Shown: piece after piece, positions 44,693 to 53,691 of the stretch | Layout: every line of letters begins with the position of its first letter | Numbering within the stretch: position 1 is the first letter of the stretch | Source of the DNA: an uncultured Oscillibacter sp. | GTDB lineage: Bacteria > Bacillota > Clostridia > Oscillospirales > Oscillospiraceae | NCBI GenBank assembly: GCA_910589315.1 | Contig: CAJUTB010000008.1 | Span: forward strand, 11,609-75,608 | Direction of reading: 5' to 3' | DNA length: 64,000 nucleotides | Program-made: the position numbers and the translations under genes | The notes under the pieces: generated by a model | Told to the model about the DNA's origin: nothing | Databases searched by the model: none | What the model saw: the letters and a program-made list of their open reading frames with translations, nothing else

Positions 44693-44697
44693 TGTAT

Positions 44698-44713
44698 GGT
44701 TTCACGTGAAACA
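44698..44713. promoter_or_regulatory. Near-perfect parS site at the amylase stop
   Basis: GGTTTCACGTGAAACA, one base from the consensus TGTTTCACGTGAAACA. It fills the space between the amylase stop codon and its terminator. Confidence 0.85.
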
Positions 44714-46552
44714 TTATTGGAAAACGCGGGCCTGATAGGGTTCCAGCCACAGCTCCCCTCCCGTTAGGCGTTCGCCGCTGATCAGATCGGTGACATCCAC
44801 GCCAATCCGGAACGCCCGGCCCTCCGCCCCGGCGTTCACCACGGTAATGGTGGTTTCGCCGGGGGTTTCGCGGGTGAACGCCAGCAAGGGACCGTCTGCG
44901 TGAAGCCAGCGGATTGCGCCGCGCTGCAAGGAGGGGCGGGTTTTCCGCAGCTCGCCCAGCTTACGGAACCATCCCTGTAAATCCCGGTCCTCCTGGCCCC
45001 AGGGGAATGTCCCGCGGTTAAAGGGGTCCCCACAGCCTTCCATACCGGCTTCGTCGCCGTAATAGATCATAGGAGAGCCTGGGAAGGTGAACAGCACCGC
45101 CGCCGCCAGCCGCACCCGCGCCAATCCCAGCGCACGGGCCTCCGGCGAGAGGTGAAAACCCGATTGCCATTCCCGGTCGTCCGACAAGGACGCGCCGCCG
45201 AGAATGGTTAAAATGCGCGGAGTATCGTGGGTCCCGAGGAAATTCATGGCGGAATAAAATGCCTTGGGCGGATAATTTTCCCGAATGGTTTCCATAGCCT
45301 CCCGGAATTCACCGGCGTTTCCGCCCAGCAGGTAAGAGAGAAGGGCCGTCCGGAAGGGATAGTTCATCACCCCGTGCAGTTCCTGACCAAGGAAGTATCG
45401 CCGCCGCTGGGAGTAAGAGATTTTGTTGCTTGCGTCCTCCCAGACCTCGCCGATTAAGATGGCCTCCGGGTCGGTTTCCTCCATTGCCTTCCGCAGCTTG
45501 AGAATGAATTCGTCTGGAAGCTCGTCCGCCACATCCAGCCGCCATCCGGAAGCTCCGGCCTGGAGCCACCGCCGCACGATGGAGTTTTCGTTTTCAATGA
45601 TATAGTCAACGTAAGAAGGATTGTCCTCCCGGACGTTCGGCAGAGTAGTGATACCCCACCAGGACTCATAGACATTGGGCCAGGATTGGAAGGAAAACCA
45701 GGGATAGTAAGGGCTTTCCACACTCTGAGCGGCCCCGATGGTGGGATAGAAGCCATCTGCATTGAAATAGATGCTCTGGGAACCGGTGTGATTGAACACG
45801 CCGTCCAGGATGATATGGATATGGTGTTCCTTTGCGGCGGCGCAGAGGGCTTCAAAGTCCTCGTTTGTGCCCAGCATAGGGTCAATGACTTCATAGTTTG
45901 CCGTGTTATAGCGGTGGTTCGACGCCGCCTCGAAGATCGGGCAAAGGTAGATGGTAGAGACGCCCAGGGCTTCCAGGTCATCCAGGTGGGCCTGAATACC
46001 GGCGAGGGAGCCGCCGAAAAAGTCCCGGTTTTTGATCTCGCCGTTTTCCGGACGCCATGCAGGCAGATCGCTCCAGTTTTCATGGACCCACCGGTCCCCC
46101 AGCATCCCGGTTGTATCCGGAATGGACAGGCGGCAGTAGCGGTCCGGGAAGATCTGGTAAGTGACGCCCTCGCCGAACCACGCGGGGGTATGGCTTTCCT
46201 GATAAACGGTCATCTGCCAGGATTCGGGCGCGCCTTTGCTGCGGTAGCCGGTTTTGTCGTAGAGACAGCCGGTGCCGTCATCCCGCCAGAAGTGGAAGTG
46301 ATACCACAGCAGGTCCGGTTCGTCCGGGACGGTAAAGGAAGTGGAAAAACAAGCCCGGTCCTCCCAATAGCCGGTGAATGCCAGCTCGGATTCCGTCCGG
46401 GTCTCTGCGAATTCCCGCTGGACGATGACGGAACAGTGCGTGAAATCGTCAATAGCCAGCGGGCGGCAGCAGAGCGTTACACGCTCTCCGCAAGCCAGTG
46501 CGCCGTAAGGCGTTTTGCAGTGAGCGGAACGGGGATTGAATACGTCATGCAT
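44714..46552 (-). CDS. Glycoside hydrolase family 13 alpha-amylase (neopullulanase-like)
   Basis: 612-aa cytosolic GH13 enzyme, probably of the cyclomaltodextrinase/neopullulanase group (N-terminal beta domain of about 130 residues, then the barrel). Conserved regions: DGVFNHTG (region I), WRLDVADE with the nucleophile Asp (region II), IGEVWED with the acid Glu (region III), FLGTHDTPR (region IV). No signal peptide, so it acts on imported oligosaccharides. The ATG at 46552 follows AAGGAGAATTCGA. Its promoter overlaps the preceding PBP2 stop; it ends at parS and its own terminator. Confidence 0.92.
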   Translation of the reverse strand: MHDVFNPRSAHCKTPYGALACGERVTLCCRPLAIDDFTHCSVIVQREFAETRTESELAFTGYWEDRACFSTSFTVPDEPDLLWYHFHFWRDDGTGCLYDKTGYRSKGAPESWQMTVYQESHTPAWFGEGVTYQIFPDRYCRLSIPDTTGMLGDRWVHENWSDLPAWRPENGEIKNRDFFGGSLAGIQAHLDDLEALGVSTIYLCPIFEAASNHRYNTANYEVIDPMLGTNEDFEALCAAAKEHHIHIILDGVFNHTGSQSIYFNADGFYPTIGAAQSVESPYYPWFSFQSWPNVYESWWGITTLPNVREDNPSYVDYIIENENSIVRRWLQAGASGWRLDVADELPDEFILKLRKAMEETDPEAILIGEVWEDASNKISYSQRRRYFLGQELHGVMNYPFRTALLSYLLGGNAGEFREAMETIRENYPPKAFYSAMNFLGTHDTPRILTILGGASLSDDREWQSGFHLSPEARALGLARVRLAAAVLFTFPGSPMIYYGDEAGMEGCGDPFNRGTFPWGQEDRDLQGWFRKLGELRKTRPSLQRGAIRWLHADGPLLAFTRETPGETTITVVNAGAEGRAFRIGVDVTDLISGERLTGGELWLEPYQARVFQ

Positions 46553-46607
46553 TCGAATTCTCCTTCGGTTTATAGATTCGTACACTTTTGTATTAGAAAA
46601 CAGCATT

Positions 46608-46637
46608 AGTATATAAGGAAAACCCGGTGAAAGTCAA
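46608..46637 (-). promoter_or_regulatory. Promoter of the GH13 gene
   Basis: Minus strand: -35 TTGACT (46632-46637), 18-nt spacer, -10 TATACT (46608-46613). The -35 overlaps the PBP2 stop codon. Confidence 0.7.
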
Positions 46638-48859
46638 GGAAGAAGTTGATTTTCTCCGGTAATTACAAAGCTGGTTTCGTCCTGAGTGAAGTAGGCGTTG
46701 AGGATTTCCACGGCAGTCGAGGCGAGGACCGAGCCGCTTCCGCCTCGTTCCAAGGCGATGGCGACCGCGATTTCCGGTTCGTCGTAGGGGGCGAAGCAGA
46801 CGAAAACGCTGTTGTCATTTACGTTGCTGAAAACCTGTGCCGTACCGGTTTTGGCGCCGGCGTCCACCACACAGTTACGGAAGTAGGGGGCGAGGCTTCC
46901 GGTAACGAGGCCCCGCATACCCTGTTTGATGGCTTGTAGGTTTGCCTCGCCGATGTCGATCACGTCGACGGGGTCCGTGTTACCCACAGCGATCACGGAG
47001 GAATTGTCGTAAGATTTGGCCGCTTTCAGGAGGTGTGCGGAGTAATGCTTTCCGCCGGAGACGAGGGTGGCGATATAGTTTGCCAGCTGTAAGGGGGAAT
47101 AGAGCTGGTTGGATTGGCCGAAAGCGGCCCAAGGAGCCTGGTTTTGGCCTTCGGGGTTTTCGGGGAGGGTGCCTTTGTTTTCCGAGATTTCAATGCCGCT
47201 GGAAACGCCGAGGCCGAATTTGACCAGATATTCCCGAAACAGGTCCATTCCCATCCGGTAGCCCATTTCAGCGAAAAAGTAGTTGCAGGAGTGCGTAATG
47301 GCCTGGGTGATGTTGAGTTTGCCGTGGCCTGCATGATACCAGCATCTGGCATAGCTGTTTTTCTCGTCGCCGGGGTAACGCCAGACACCGGTGTCCCGGA
47401 TTTTTTCCTTCAGGGTGGTGTTTCCGCTGAGGAGGGCGGCGGCGGCGGTGAGGGGTTTCAGGGTGGAGCCGGGGGGATAGGTGCCCACGGTAGCGCGGTT
47501 AAACATAGGGCGTCCGGGATCTGCGTTGATTTCGCTCATGTTCTGCCGGAAGGTGGATATATCGAAAGTGGGGTAGGAGGCCAGGGCCAGCACTTCCCCG
47601 GAACCAACTTTGATAACGGCGGCCCCCGCGCCCCGTTCGGCGTCAGGCTTGGTGCGGTTCATATTCTGGATGGTGGCGGCAAGGATTTCCTCAACCTGCT
47701 GTTGGAAGTCGAGGTCGATGGTTAATTCGACGATTGCGCCGGGTTCCGGTTCGATTTGGTAGAATTCGCCGGTAATTTTGCCGCTGTCGTTGGAAGAAAC
47801 CATGCGTTTGCCGTCTGTACCCTTGAGATATTTTTCAAAAGCGGCTTCTACGCCTGTCCGGCCGATTTGGTCATTATAGTCGTAACCCTGATCTTTGTAG
47901 ATGTTTTTGTATTCCTCCGGGCTTTCAAAGCTGCCCATGTAGCCCAGGATATGGGCGGCATAGGTGGTTTCATAGACGCGAACGGAGGAATTAACGACTT
48001 TTGCACCGAGGTAATTGCCGTCGCTGAGCATGGAGATAAAGGCGGTGTCAATGTCTTCCGCCAGGACGTAGGCGTCCATAGAGGTGTTGAGGGTCCGCAG
48101 GGAGAGTTCGTATTGTACGCCCAGCATAAGCCGTGCTTGTGCAAGGGAAAGGTCTGGGTCGACTTTCAATTCCGTCCGCATGATTTCCATTAGACGTACG
48201 GGAGTAATACCGGCTTTGTTAAGGAGGTCCGCGGTGAGATTTGCAGAGGTTAAGCGGTCCACGAGGGCTTGACCATGTTCGGTTGGGGAAAGGGTTTTTC
48301 CAGGCTCGGAAGCGGAGTCGCTGGAAGCTGTGCCGACGGCAGGAGCAGAAGTTTTTTCATCGTCTGCGGGGGGCGGCACAAGATGGGAGTTTCGCAGGAG
48401 ATACGCGCCCAGGGCGTCACGGGAGTAGGAAAGGTTTTTCAGGTAGCCAAGGAAGCGGTTTTTTTGGAGGCTGTCCATTTGATCAATGGTGTATTGATAG
48501 GATGCCTCGTAAGAAATGGGAAGGTTATCGATCCAGGAGATTTCCTGGTCACGGCAGAGCTCCAGGAGACGAAGGATGGCAGAGTTTGCGTCCGCGTTCG
48601 GGGGAAGGATGGAGGAGTCAAAGGTGAGGTTATAGGTAGAGCGGTTAGAGACGAGAACGCGTCCGTTACGGTCGGTAATGATGCCGCGGGAGGCTTCCAC
48701 TTTTTCGGGCCGCACGATAGAGCGGATGGATTTAGCGGAATAATCTTCATAGTGAATGATTTGCGTATCATATAAGATGGCGAGGAAAGCGAGTAAAGCG
48801 GCGACGAGGAAAGCGGCCAAGAGATAAAGCCGGGCATTTTGCATTTCTTTGTGGTCCAT
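46634..48859 (-). CDS. mrdA: Penicillin-binding protein 2 (elongasome transpeptidase)
   Basis: 741-aa class B PBP that cross-links peptidoglycan during elongation. One N-terminal membrane helix (LLAAFLVAALLAFLAIL), a PBP dimerisation domain, then the transpeptidase: STLK (in PPGSTLKPL), SCN (THSCNYFFAEMG), KTG (AKTGTAQVF). An insertion of about 50 polar residues (PPPADDEKTSAPAVG…) lies around 175-215. Location just after mreD and downstream of mreC marks it as the elongasome PBP2. AAAGGAG precedes the ATG. Sixteen bases separate it from mreD. Confidence 0.95.
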   Translation of the reverse strand: MDHKEMQNARLYLLAAFLVAALLAFLAILYDTQIIHYEDYSAKSIRSIVRPEKVEASRGIITDRNGRVLVSNRSTYNLTFDSSILPPNADANSAILRLLELCRDQEISWIDNLPISYEASYQYTIDQMDSLQKNRFLGYLKNLSYSRDALGAYLLRNSHLVPPPADDEKTSAPAVGTASSDSASEPGKTLSPTEHGQALVDRLTSANLTADLLNKAGITPVRLMEIMRTELKVDPDLSLAQARLMLGVQYELSLRTLNTSMDAYVLAEDIDTAFISMLSDGNYLGAKVVNSSVRVYETTYAAHILGYMGSFESPEEYKNIYKDQGYDYNDQIGRTGVEAAFEKYLKGTDGKRMVSSNDSGKITGEFYQIEPEPGAIVELTIDLDFQQQVEEILAATIQNMNRTKPDAERGAGAAVIKVGSGEVLALASYPTFDISTFRQNMSEINADPGRPMFNRATVGTYPPGSTLKPLTAAAALLSGNTTLKEKIRDTGVWRYPGDEKNSYARCWYHAGHGKLNITQAITHSCNYFFAEMGYRMGMDLFREYLVKFGLGVSSGIEISENKGTLPENPEGQNQAPWAAFGQSNQLYSPLQLANYIATLVSGGKHYSAHLLKAAKSYDNSSVIAVGNTDPVDVIDIGEANLQAIKQGMRGLVTGSLAPYFRNCVVDAGAKTGTAQVFSNVNDNSVFVCFAPYDEPEIAVAIALERGGSGSVLASTAVEILNAYFTQDETSFVITGENQLLP

Positions 48860-48874
48860 AGGGTACTCCTTTGA

Positions 48875-49387
48875 TTAGCCGTCCAGGTGTGTCCGGCGGT
48901 AAACGGCGCGAAAGAGGAAGGTGACGGGGATAACGAGGGGGGAAGTGACGCAGAATTCACGGAGCATGATAAAGGAACCGGCGCGCCAGGCAGCGTTTCC
49001 GGCCATCCAGAGAAGAAGACAGCGGAAGCTGTCAAGGAGGAGGAAAGAGACGGCGCAGGCGATGAAGGAGCAGAGGATACCGGCTGGAAGGAAACTTTGA
49101 GAGAGCAGGGCGGCAGAAAGTCCGGCCAGGGGAAAGATTAAGGTGCAGAGGCAGGGGATGGGGGAGGGAAGGAGGAGGTCGCAGACGATGCCGGTGCAAA
49201 GGGAAAAGATGGTTCCCTGTAAGGGGCCCTCGTAGGAAGCGGGGATAGCGGCCAGGAGGGGATAAATGAAGGGGATGACGCCCCAAACGGTCAGGCGTTG
49301 AAAGACGCTCCCCTGTAAGAGGATGCAGAATGCCGCAGCCAGAGCATACAGGAGCCACTTGAAGATGGTTTCATTTCTTGCAATCAA
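48875..49387 (-). CDS. mreD: Rod shape-determining protein MreD
   Basis: 170-aa membrane protein with five to six helices (LLYALAAAFCILLQG; IYPLLAAIPAS; FPLAGLSAALLSQ; IACAVSFLLL and more). It is a component of the MreBCD-RodA-PBP2 elongasome. The best start is TTG at 49387 with GGAGG nine bases upstream; a longer reading would begin inside repeat D and is rejected. It lies between mreC and the PBP2 gene. The operon is interrupted upstream only by repeat copy D. Confidence 0.88.
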   Translation of the reverse strand: MIARNETIFKWLLYALAAAFCILLQGSVFQRLTVWGVIPFIYPLLAAIPASYEGPLQGTIFSLCTGIVCDLLLPSPIPCLCTLIFPLAGLSAALLSQSFLPAGILCSFIACAVSFLLLDSFRCLLLWMAGNAAWRAGSFIMLREFCVTSPLVIPVTFLFRAVYRRTHLDG

Positions 49388-49411
49388 AGGTTGATACCTC
49401 CTTTGGCGGGT

Positions 49412-49650
49412 GCAATTTTGAACCCCCCATTTTCTTTTCTCTGGCGAGAGAAAAGAAAACGGGCCGTTCACGGTCCAAAAGAAAAGAGCGTTTTATAAGC
49501 TCGGTGGAAAACGTTAGCTTGGTGGCCCCCAAACGAGAAGTCCAAATCGACTTGCCTCTGCGTCTAACCACGCTGCCGCTGCTGCGGTGCTTGCGGGGGC
49601 TTGCGGGGGCTTGCGGGGCGGGCCTCTGTGCCCGCCCGTTTCTTTCTTCT
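49412..49650 (+). repeat. Dispersed structured intergenic repeat, copy D, inside the mre operon
   Basis: Copy lacking the CGCGCC and GCTATT dyads at its gene-proximal end. The 13-bp stem is at 49430-49442 / 49447-49459 with loop GGCG. The GGGCCGT/ACGGTCC dyad and the CGCTGCCGCTGCTGCGG segment follow, then a 10-bp tandem GCTTGCGGGG x3 (49589-49618) and GGGCGGGCCTCTGTGCCCGCCC. It occupies nearly the whole mreC-mreD gap, with 17 bases to the mreC stop. Confidence 0.87.
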
Positions 49651-49666
49651 CAATAAATGACAGAGA

Positions 49667-50521
49667 TCAAGTCACAATTTCAAACGATTTAATGACAAAA
49701 ACTTCGGTAAGCGCGTCAAAATCTACTTTTGGAACAAGAATCGCATAAGACGCCGCGCCGGAATCATCCATTTGAAGTTCTTCAATGGAACCAATCACCA
49801 AGCCCGAAGGATAATATTCCCCTAAGCCGGAAGTCACAACCAAATCCCCGCTCAAAAGCTGGCTGTTTGCCGGAAGATAATCCAGCCGCAGCCGTTTTTG
49901 TTCCATCAGGGAGAAATCGCCTTGGGCTACCCCCAAATCTTTTGTCCGGAACACCTGTGCGCCAAGGGAGGTGTCTGTGTCCACCAGGGTCAGCACCGTA
50001 GACCAATTCAACCCCGCCTGACTGATGACGCCGACAAGCGCGCCGGTTTCGTCAATCACGCAGTCTCCCACTTCGATCCCTAAAGAAGTGCCCTTGTTCA
50101 GCGTCAGCGAGGAGGTCCAATTCGTTACGGAATGTTCCGTTACCGTGGCTATTTCCAAATCCGACAGATCCCGCCGCTGTTCGGTTAAATTGAGCAGCTT
50201 GCGGAACTGCGCGTTTTCCTCAAGAGCTTCTTCCGCCTGCCGGACTTTTTCTTCCATCTCCGCAATGCGCTGCTTCAGCTGCGCATTTTCTTCCTCCAGA
50301 GCGGCAGTGTCTTTATAGTATCTCTGCATATCGTTGAACCAGGTTGCAACGGCGGTATAAGCAGATTTCAGCGGCGAGGTGATGGTTCCGGTGATATCCA
50401 CCAGAGGGGAGGAATTGGTACTCATTAAAGACAGCGCGGCAAGTCCGACGGAGATCACCGCCGCTGCAAACAAGATCCATAATCCATTGTTTTTCAGGAA
50501 ATTTTTCAACTTAACCACCAA
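49667..50521 (-). CDS. mreC: Rod shape-determining protein MreC
   Basis: 284-aa periplasmic-face elongasome protein: one N-terminal membrane helix (NGLWILFAAAVISVGLAALSL), a coiled coil around 75-100 (EEENAQLKQRIAEMEEKV), then the beta domain (VTNWTSSLTLNKGTSLGIEVGDCV, VISQAGLNWSTVL). It follows maf without room for a separate promoter, so translation is coupled; several TTG/GTG starts (50521, 50518, 50509) are possible. The MreB gene is not in this window. Confidence 0.92.
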   Translation of the reverse strand: MVVKLKNFLKNNGLWILFAAAVISVGLAALSLMSTNSSPLVDITGTITSPLKSAYTAVATWFNDMQRYYKDTAALEEENAQLKQRIAEMEEKVRQAEEALEENAQFRKLLNLTEQRRDLSDLEIATVTEHSVTNWTSSLTLNKGTSLGIEVGDCVIDETGALVGVISQAGLNWSTVLTLVDTDTSLGAQVFRTKDLGVAQGDFSLMEQKRLRLDYLPANSQLLSGDLVVTSGLGEYYPSGLVIGSIEELQMDDSGAASYAILVPKVDFDALTEVFVIKSFEIVT

Positions 50522-50523
50522 AC

Positions 50524-51093
50524 TTAAAAGAGGTTTACACCAAATTCCCGGAGCATACGGGACAGCCGGAGAACCGGCAGGCCCATTACGTTGAAAAAGT
50601 CGCCCTCCAGGCGTTCCACCAGAAGCGACCCGCGGCCTTGTACGCCGTAAGCCCCCGCCTTGTCCATCGGCTCGCCGGTCTGGATATAACGGCGCAGCTC
50701 CTCAGCCGCAGCCGGACGGAAAAATACGTCAGTTGATTCGGATTCCGTAAGAAGCCGCCCGCCCTGCCGGACCGTTACGCCGGTGCAGACGGTGTGCCGC
50801 CGTCCCTGGAGAGCCGTGAGCATTTCCAGAGCATGATCCTCGTCCCGCGGCTTGCCCAGCCGCTGGCCGTCCAGGAAAACCATAGTGTCAGCTGCAATAA
50901 CGATTTCTCGTTCCGTACATTCCGCCGCCTGCGCCTTTTTCCGGGAGATGTATTCCACCACCTCCGGAGGCGTCAGGCTGTCAGGAAAGGATTCGTCGGT
51001 TTCCGGCACGCGGATTTGGAAATCCGTTAATCCGATACGCTCCAAAAGCTCCCGGCGGCGGGGAGAGGCAGAGGCTAAGATAATAGCAGGCAT
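50524..51093 (-). CDS. maf: Maf-family nucleotide pyrophosphatase
   Basis: 189-aa septum-formation/house-cleaning pyrophosphatase that hydrolyses dTTP/UTP and modified nucleotides. Motifs: LASASPRRRELLERIG, ISRKKAQAA, IAADTMVFLDG and the C-terminal GAYGVQGRGSLLVERLEGDFFNVMGLP. The ATG at 51093 follows GGAGGAACGTT. It sits 11 bases after dut. Gene order dut-maf-mreC-mreD-PBP2 makes one cell-shape operon. Confidence 0.93.
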   Translation of the reverse strand: MPAIILASASPRRRELLERIGLTDFQIRVPETDESFPDSLTPPEVVEYISRKKAQAAECTEREIVIAADTMVFLDGQRLGKPRDEDHALEMLTALQGRRHTVCTGVTVRQGGRLLTESESTDVFFRPAAAEELRRYIQTGEPMDKAGAYGVQGRGSLLVERLEGDFFNVMGLPVLRLSRMLREFGVNLF

Positions 51094-51104
51094 AACGTTC
51101 CTCC

Positions 51105-51533
51105 TTATTTGCCGGTGGAACCGAATCCGCCCCGGTCGGCATCCTCCAAATGCTCCACAACCGTAAAGAGCAGAGGCGGCTGATTTTCCACAATGCGGAA
51201 TTGACAGATACGGGAGTTTTTGGGAATGGTCACATCCCGCGTGGCATAAACCGGCCAACGCCATTGGTCATTATCGCCGCGGTAGGAGCCGTCAACAACG
51301 CCCATAGAGTTTGTTTGAAGGATGCCGTAGTTTTTGAAAGTAGAGCTTCGGGGAACGACGTGCGCTTCATAACCCTCCGGCAGAGCAATCGCAACCCCCA
51401 GAGGAATGAGGCAGTAATCACCGGTTTTAAGAACAATCTCTTCTGCGGCGCGAAGGTCCACCCAATCGGAGCCGGGAACGCAGGCAAGATGGTCGATATC
51501 ATTTGTGAAATATTTCACCTTTAGTTCTTTCAT
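51105..51533 (-). CDS. dut: dUTP diphosphatase (trimeric dUTPase)
   Basis: 142-aa enzyme hydrolysing dUTP to dUMP, keeping uracil out of DNA. The five trimeric-dUTPase motifs are present: GSDWVDLRAAEE, VVPRSSTFKNYGI, GVVDGSYRGDNDQW, RICQFRIVENQP and the C-terminal lid DRGGFGSTGK. First gene of the operon running into maf and mreC. Upstream AT-rich dyads may form an operator (see separate feature). The ATG follows an AAGAACTAAAGG-like ribosome site. Confidence 0.93.
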   Translation of the reverse strand: MKELKVKYFTNDIDHLACVPGSDWVDLRAAEEIVLKTGDYCLIPLGVAIALPEGYEAHVVPRSSTFKNYGILQTNSMGVVDGSYRGDNDQWRWPVYATRDVTIPKNSRICQFRIVENQPPLLFTVVEHLEDADRGGFGSTGK

Positions 51534-51559
51534 GTTGAATTCACCTGATTTTCTGTATA

Positions 51560-51611
51560 ATTATAATCTGAAATTACGATTTGTAATCTTATGTGAAAAT
51601 ACAAACTGTAA
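51560..51611. promoter_or_regulatory. AT-rich operator-like repeats upstream of dut
   Basis: TTAC-5 nt-GTAA dyad at 51574-51586 (TTACGATTTGTAA) and a similar, imperfect inverted copy TACAAACTGTAA at 51600-51611, about 25 bases apart. A minus-strand TATAAT lies near 51560-51565. Paired similar dyads suggest a repressor or regulator site; unassigned. Confidence 0.4.
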
Positions 51612-51639
51612 TAGACAAATAAATATTTACAAAACGGAA

Positions 51640-53691
51640 TTACTCAACGCCCCGTTGATAGAGCCCTCTTGTAAAAGGTCCGGGGGCCGGCGCGCCGTCC
51701 AGATAGGCGCGGCAGACCTGGACACATTCCGCAGGGGTTTCCGTTGTAAAGCGCAGCCGCGCATATCGCAGCCCCAGACGGCGGAAATCCGGCCGGTCCG
51801 CCAGCCAAAGGACCCGGCTGTTTTCGATCTCCGTCCGGTGGCCCCAAGCCGGGAGCAGCGGGAACGCCGCGCCGGTCCGGTCATTCAAAATATTGGAATC
51901 ACCGCAGTGACAGCCGCCGCTGTTCTGCACCAGACAATTTTCCGTAAGCATCAAGGGAAGGCGTCCGTAAACAATCGCCTCCACCGGCAGAATTTTCCGC
52001 AGGTCGCGGATCTGGGCGAAGCGCAGCTCAAAGGAGACGCAAGCGGACGAGAGCCCCTTGTCCCGCAGATAGGCCAGGGAAAAGCTGTTGAAAACGTTGA
52101 GGCCGAAGTCGCCGTAAAGACGGAAATCCAGACCGCGAACCAGCGGCAGATGTCCCAGGTTTCCCACCAGAACGCCCGCCGCGCCGAGGGTGCGGGCGTG
52201 TTCCAGCATCTGCCGCAGTTCCCGCTCGTCCCGGTCTCGCCAGACCCGAGGCAGTGCAACGCACCATTCCGTTTCAGTATCCATCAGGGCGGCCCGCTCT
52301 GCGAACTGCTCCAAGGGCACGGAGACCCGCGCAGGCCGCAGGGCCAGCAGTTCCGGCGTAATCTGCCGGAAGTCTTCCGCGGAGACGGTGAATTCCGGCG
52401 CGGCGGCAGAGCAGTCCAGTTCCGGCAAAACCGGTTCCGGCAGTTCCCGCCGGACCGGCGGCGCGGAACGCGCATCGCTGAGAGCGTCCAGGGCGTCCCG
52501 CCGCAGGGCGTTCACCGCCGACGCAGACAGCGACAGCCCGCCGTCCACTTCGGCAAATGCGTCTGTGCAGCGGTAAGGGGTTCCGCCGGTTTTTTGCAGG
52601 CGGGCGCAAACATCCTCCGGCGTAAGGGACCGCGTCCGGGCAGTTTCCGGGACAGGCCCCGTCACAGTGACCGAATGTCCGGCCTCGTCCCGTGCGGTAA
52701 GGGCGCAGGGCTGTCCCTGCTTCACTGTGCCGCGGAAGGAGACCGCGACCCGTCCTTCGGTTTTTGCAGTCGGAAGCGTTTCCGGTTCCCGTGCGTTTTC
52801 CGGCCGTACGCCGAACATCTCCGGGCCGTGGGTTCCGTGCCAGTAGGCGTCCGTAAACCCGGAACGGGAAAAGGCATCTTCCAAAAGTGCCTGTTCCGCG
52901 GGGGTTGGCCCGCGGCGTTCGTCCAGAAGCCGGGCGTAAATGTCCACAACGGTCCCGACATAAGCGGGCCGCCGCATCCGCCCTTCGATTTTCAGGCAGG
53001 AGACTCCCATGTCCGCCAATTCGTTCAGGTGTCCGGCAAGGCAGTTGTCTTTGAGGCTCAAGGGGTACTGTGTTCCCGCCGCCTCATTCACGCCGTAAGG
53101 CAGGCGGCAGGGCTGGGCGCAGCGGCCCCGGTTGCCGGAGCGTCCGCCGATCAGCGCGCTCATGGCGCACTGGCCGGAGTAGCACATACAAAGCGCGCCG
53201 TGGACAAACGCCTCGATTTCAACGGGAGAATTTTGACAGATGGCGGCAATGTCGCCGCCGGAACACTCCCGGGCAAGCACCACCCGTTGGCAGCCGTCTG
53301 CGGCGGCCTCCTGTGCGCCGCCGGAGGTGAACAGGCTCATTTGCGTGCTGGCGTGCAGGGGAAGGTCCGGCAGGGTCCGCCGCAAAAGGAAAAACAGGCC
53401 CCAGTCCTGAACCAGCACGGCGTCAACGCCCAGACGGCAGGCCCGCCGGGCGGTTTCCACGGCGTCGGGAAGCTCCCGGTCAGAGAGGAGAATATTCAAG
53501 GTCAAAAACACCTTAACGCCCCGAATATGGCAGTAAGAAACGGCCCCGGCAAATTCCTCCTCGGAGAAGTTTTGCGCACTGCGCCGGGCGTTGAAGGCTC
53601 CCCAGGCAAGATATACGGCGTCCGCGCCGTGTTCCACAGCGGCGCGGAGGGCGTCGGGGGACCCTGCGGGGGCAAGCAGTTCCGGCCTCAT
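51640..53691 (-). CDS. U32 family peptidase/hydroxylase-type protein
   Basis: 683-aa U32 family protein. N-terminal barrel: LLAPAGSPDALRAAVEHGADAVYL. The signature EAFVHGALCMCYSGQCAMS has the cysteine cluster, continued by NRGRCAQPCRLPY, typical of members such as RlhA that use a prephenate/iron-dependent hydroxylation of 23S rRNA. Others are peptidase-like; which one applies is not shown. The C-terminal 300 residues form a DUF3656-like extension. The ATG overlaps the zapA stop (ATGA). It may carry collagenase-like or RNA-modifying function. Confidence 0.88.
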   Translation of the reverse strand: MRPELLAPAGSPDALRAAVEHGADAVYLAWGAFNARRSAQNFSEEEFAGAVSYCHIRGVKVFLTLNILLSDRELPDAVETARRACRLGVDAVLVQDWGLFFLLRRTLPDLPLHASTQMSLFTSGGAQEAAADGCQRVVLARECSGGDIAAICQNSPVEIEAFVHGALCMCYSGQCAMSALIGGRSGNRGRCAQPCRLPYGVNEAAGTQYPLSLKDNCLAGHLNELADMGVSCLKIEGRMRRPAYVGTVVDIYARLLDERRGPTPAEQALLEDAFSRSGFTDAYWHGTHGPEMFGVRPENAREPETLPTAKTEGRVAVSFRGTVKQGQPCALTARDEAGHSVTVTGPVPETARTRSLTPEDVCARLQKTGGTPYRCTDAFAEVDGGLSLSASAVNALRRDALDALSDARSAPPVRRELPEPVLPELDCSAAAPEFTVSAEDFRQITPELLALRPARVSVPLEQFAERAALMDTETEWCVALPRVWRDRDERELRQMLEHARTLGAAGVLVGNLGHLPLVRGLDFRLYGDFGLNVFNSFSLAYLRDKGLSSACVSFELRFAQIRDLRKILPVEAIVYGRLPLMLTENCLVQNSGGCHCGDSNILNDRTGAAFPLLPAWGHRTEIENSRVLWLADRPDFRRLGLRYARLRFTTETPAECVQVCRAYLDGAPAPGPFTRGLYQRGVE

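Noticed and set aside
48875..49471. Longer MreD beginning in repeat D
   Set aside because: The extension is repeat-derived; TTG 49387 with GGAGG upstream is preferred.
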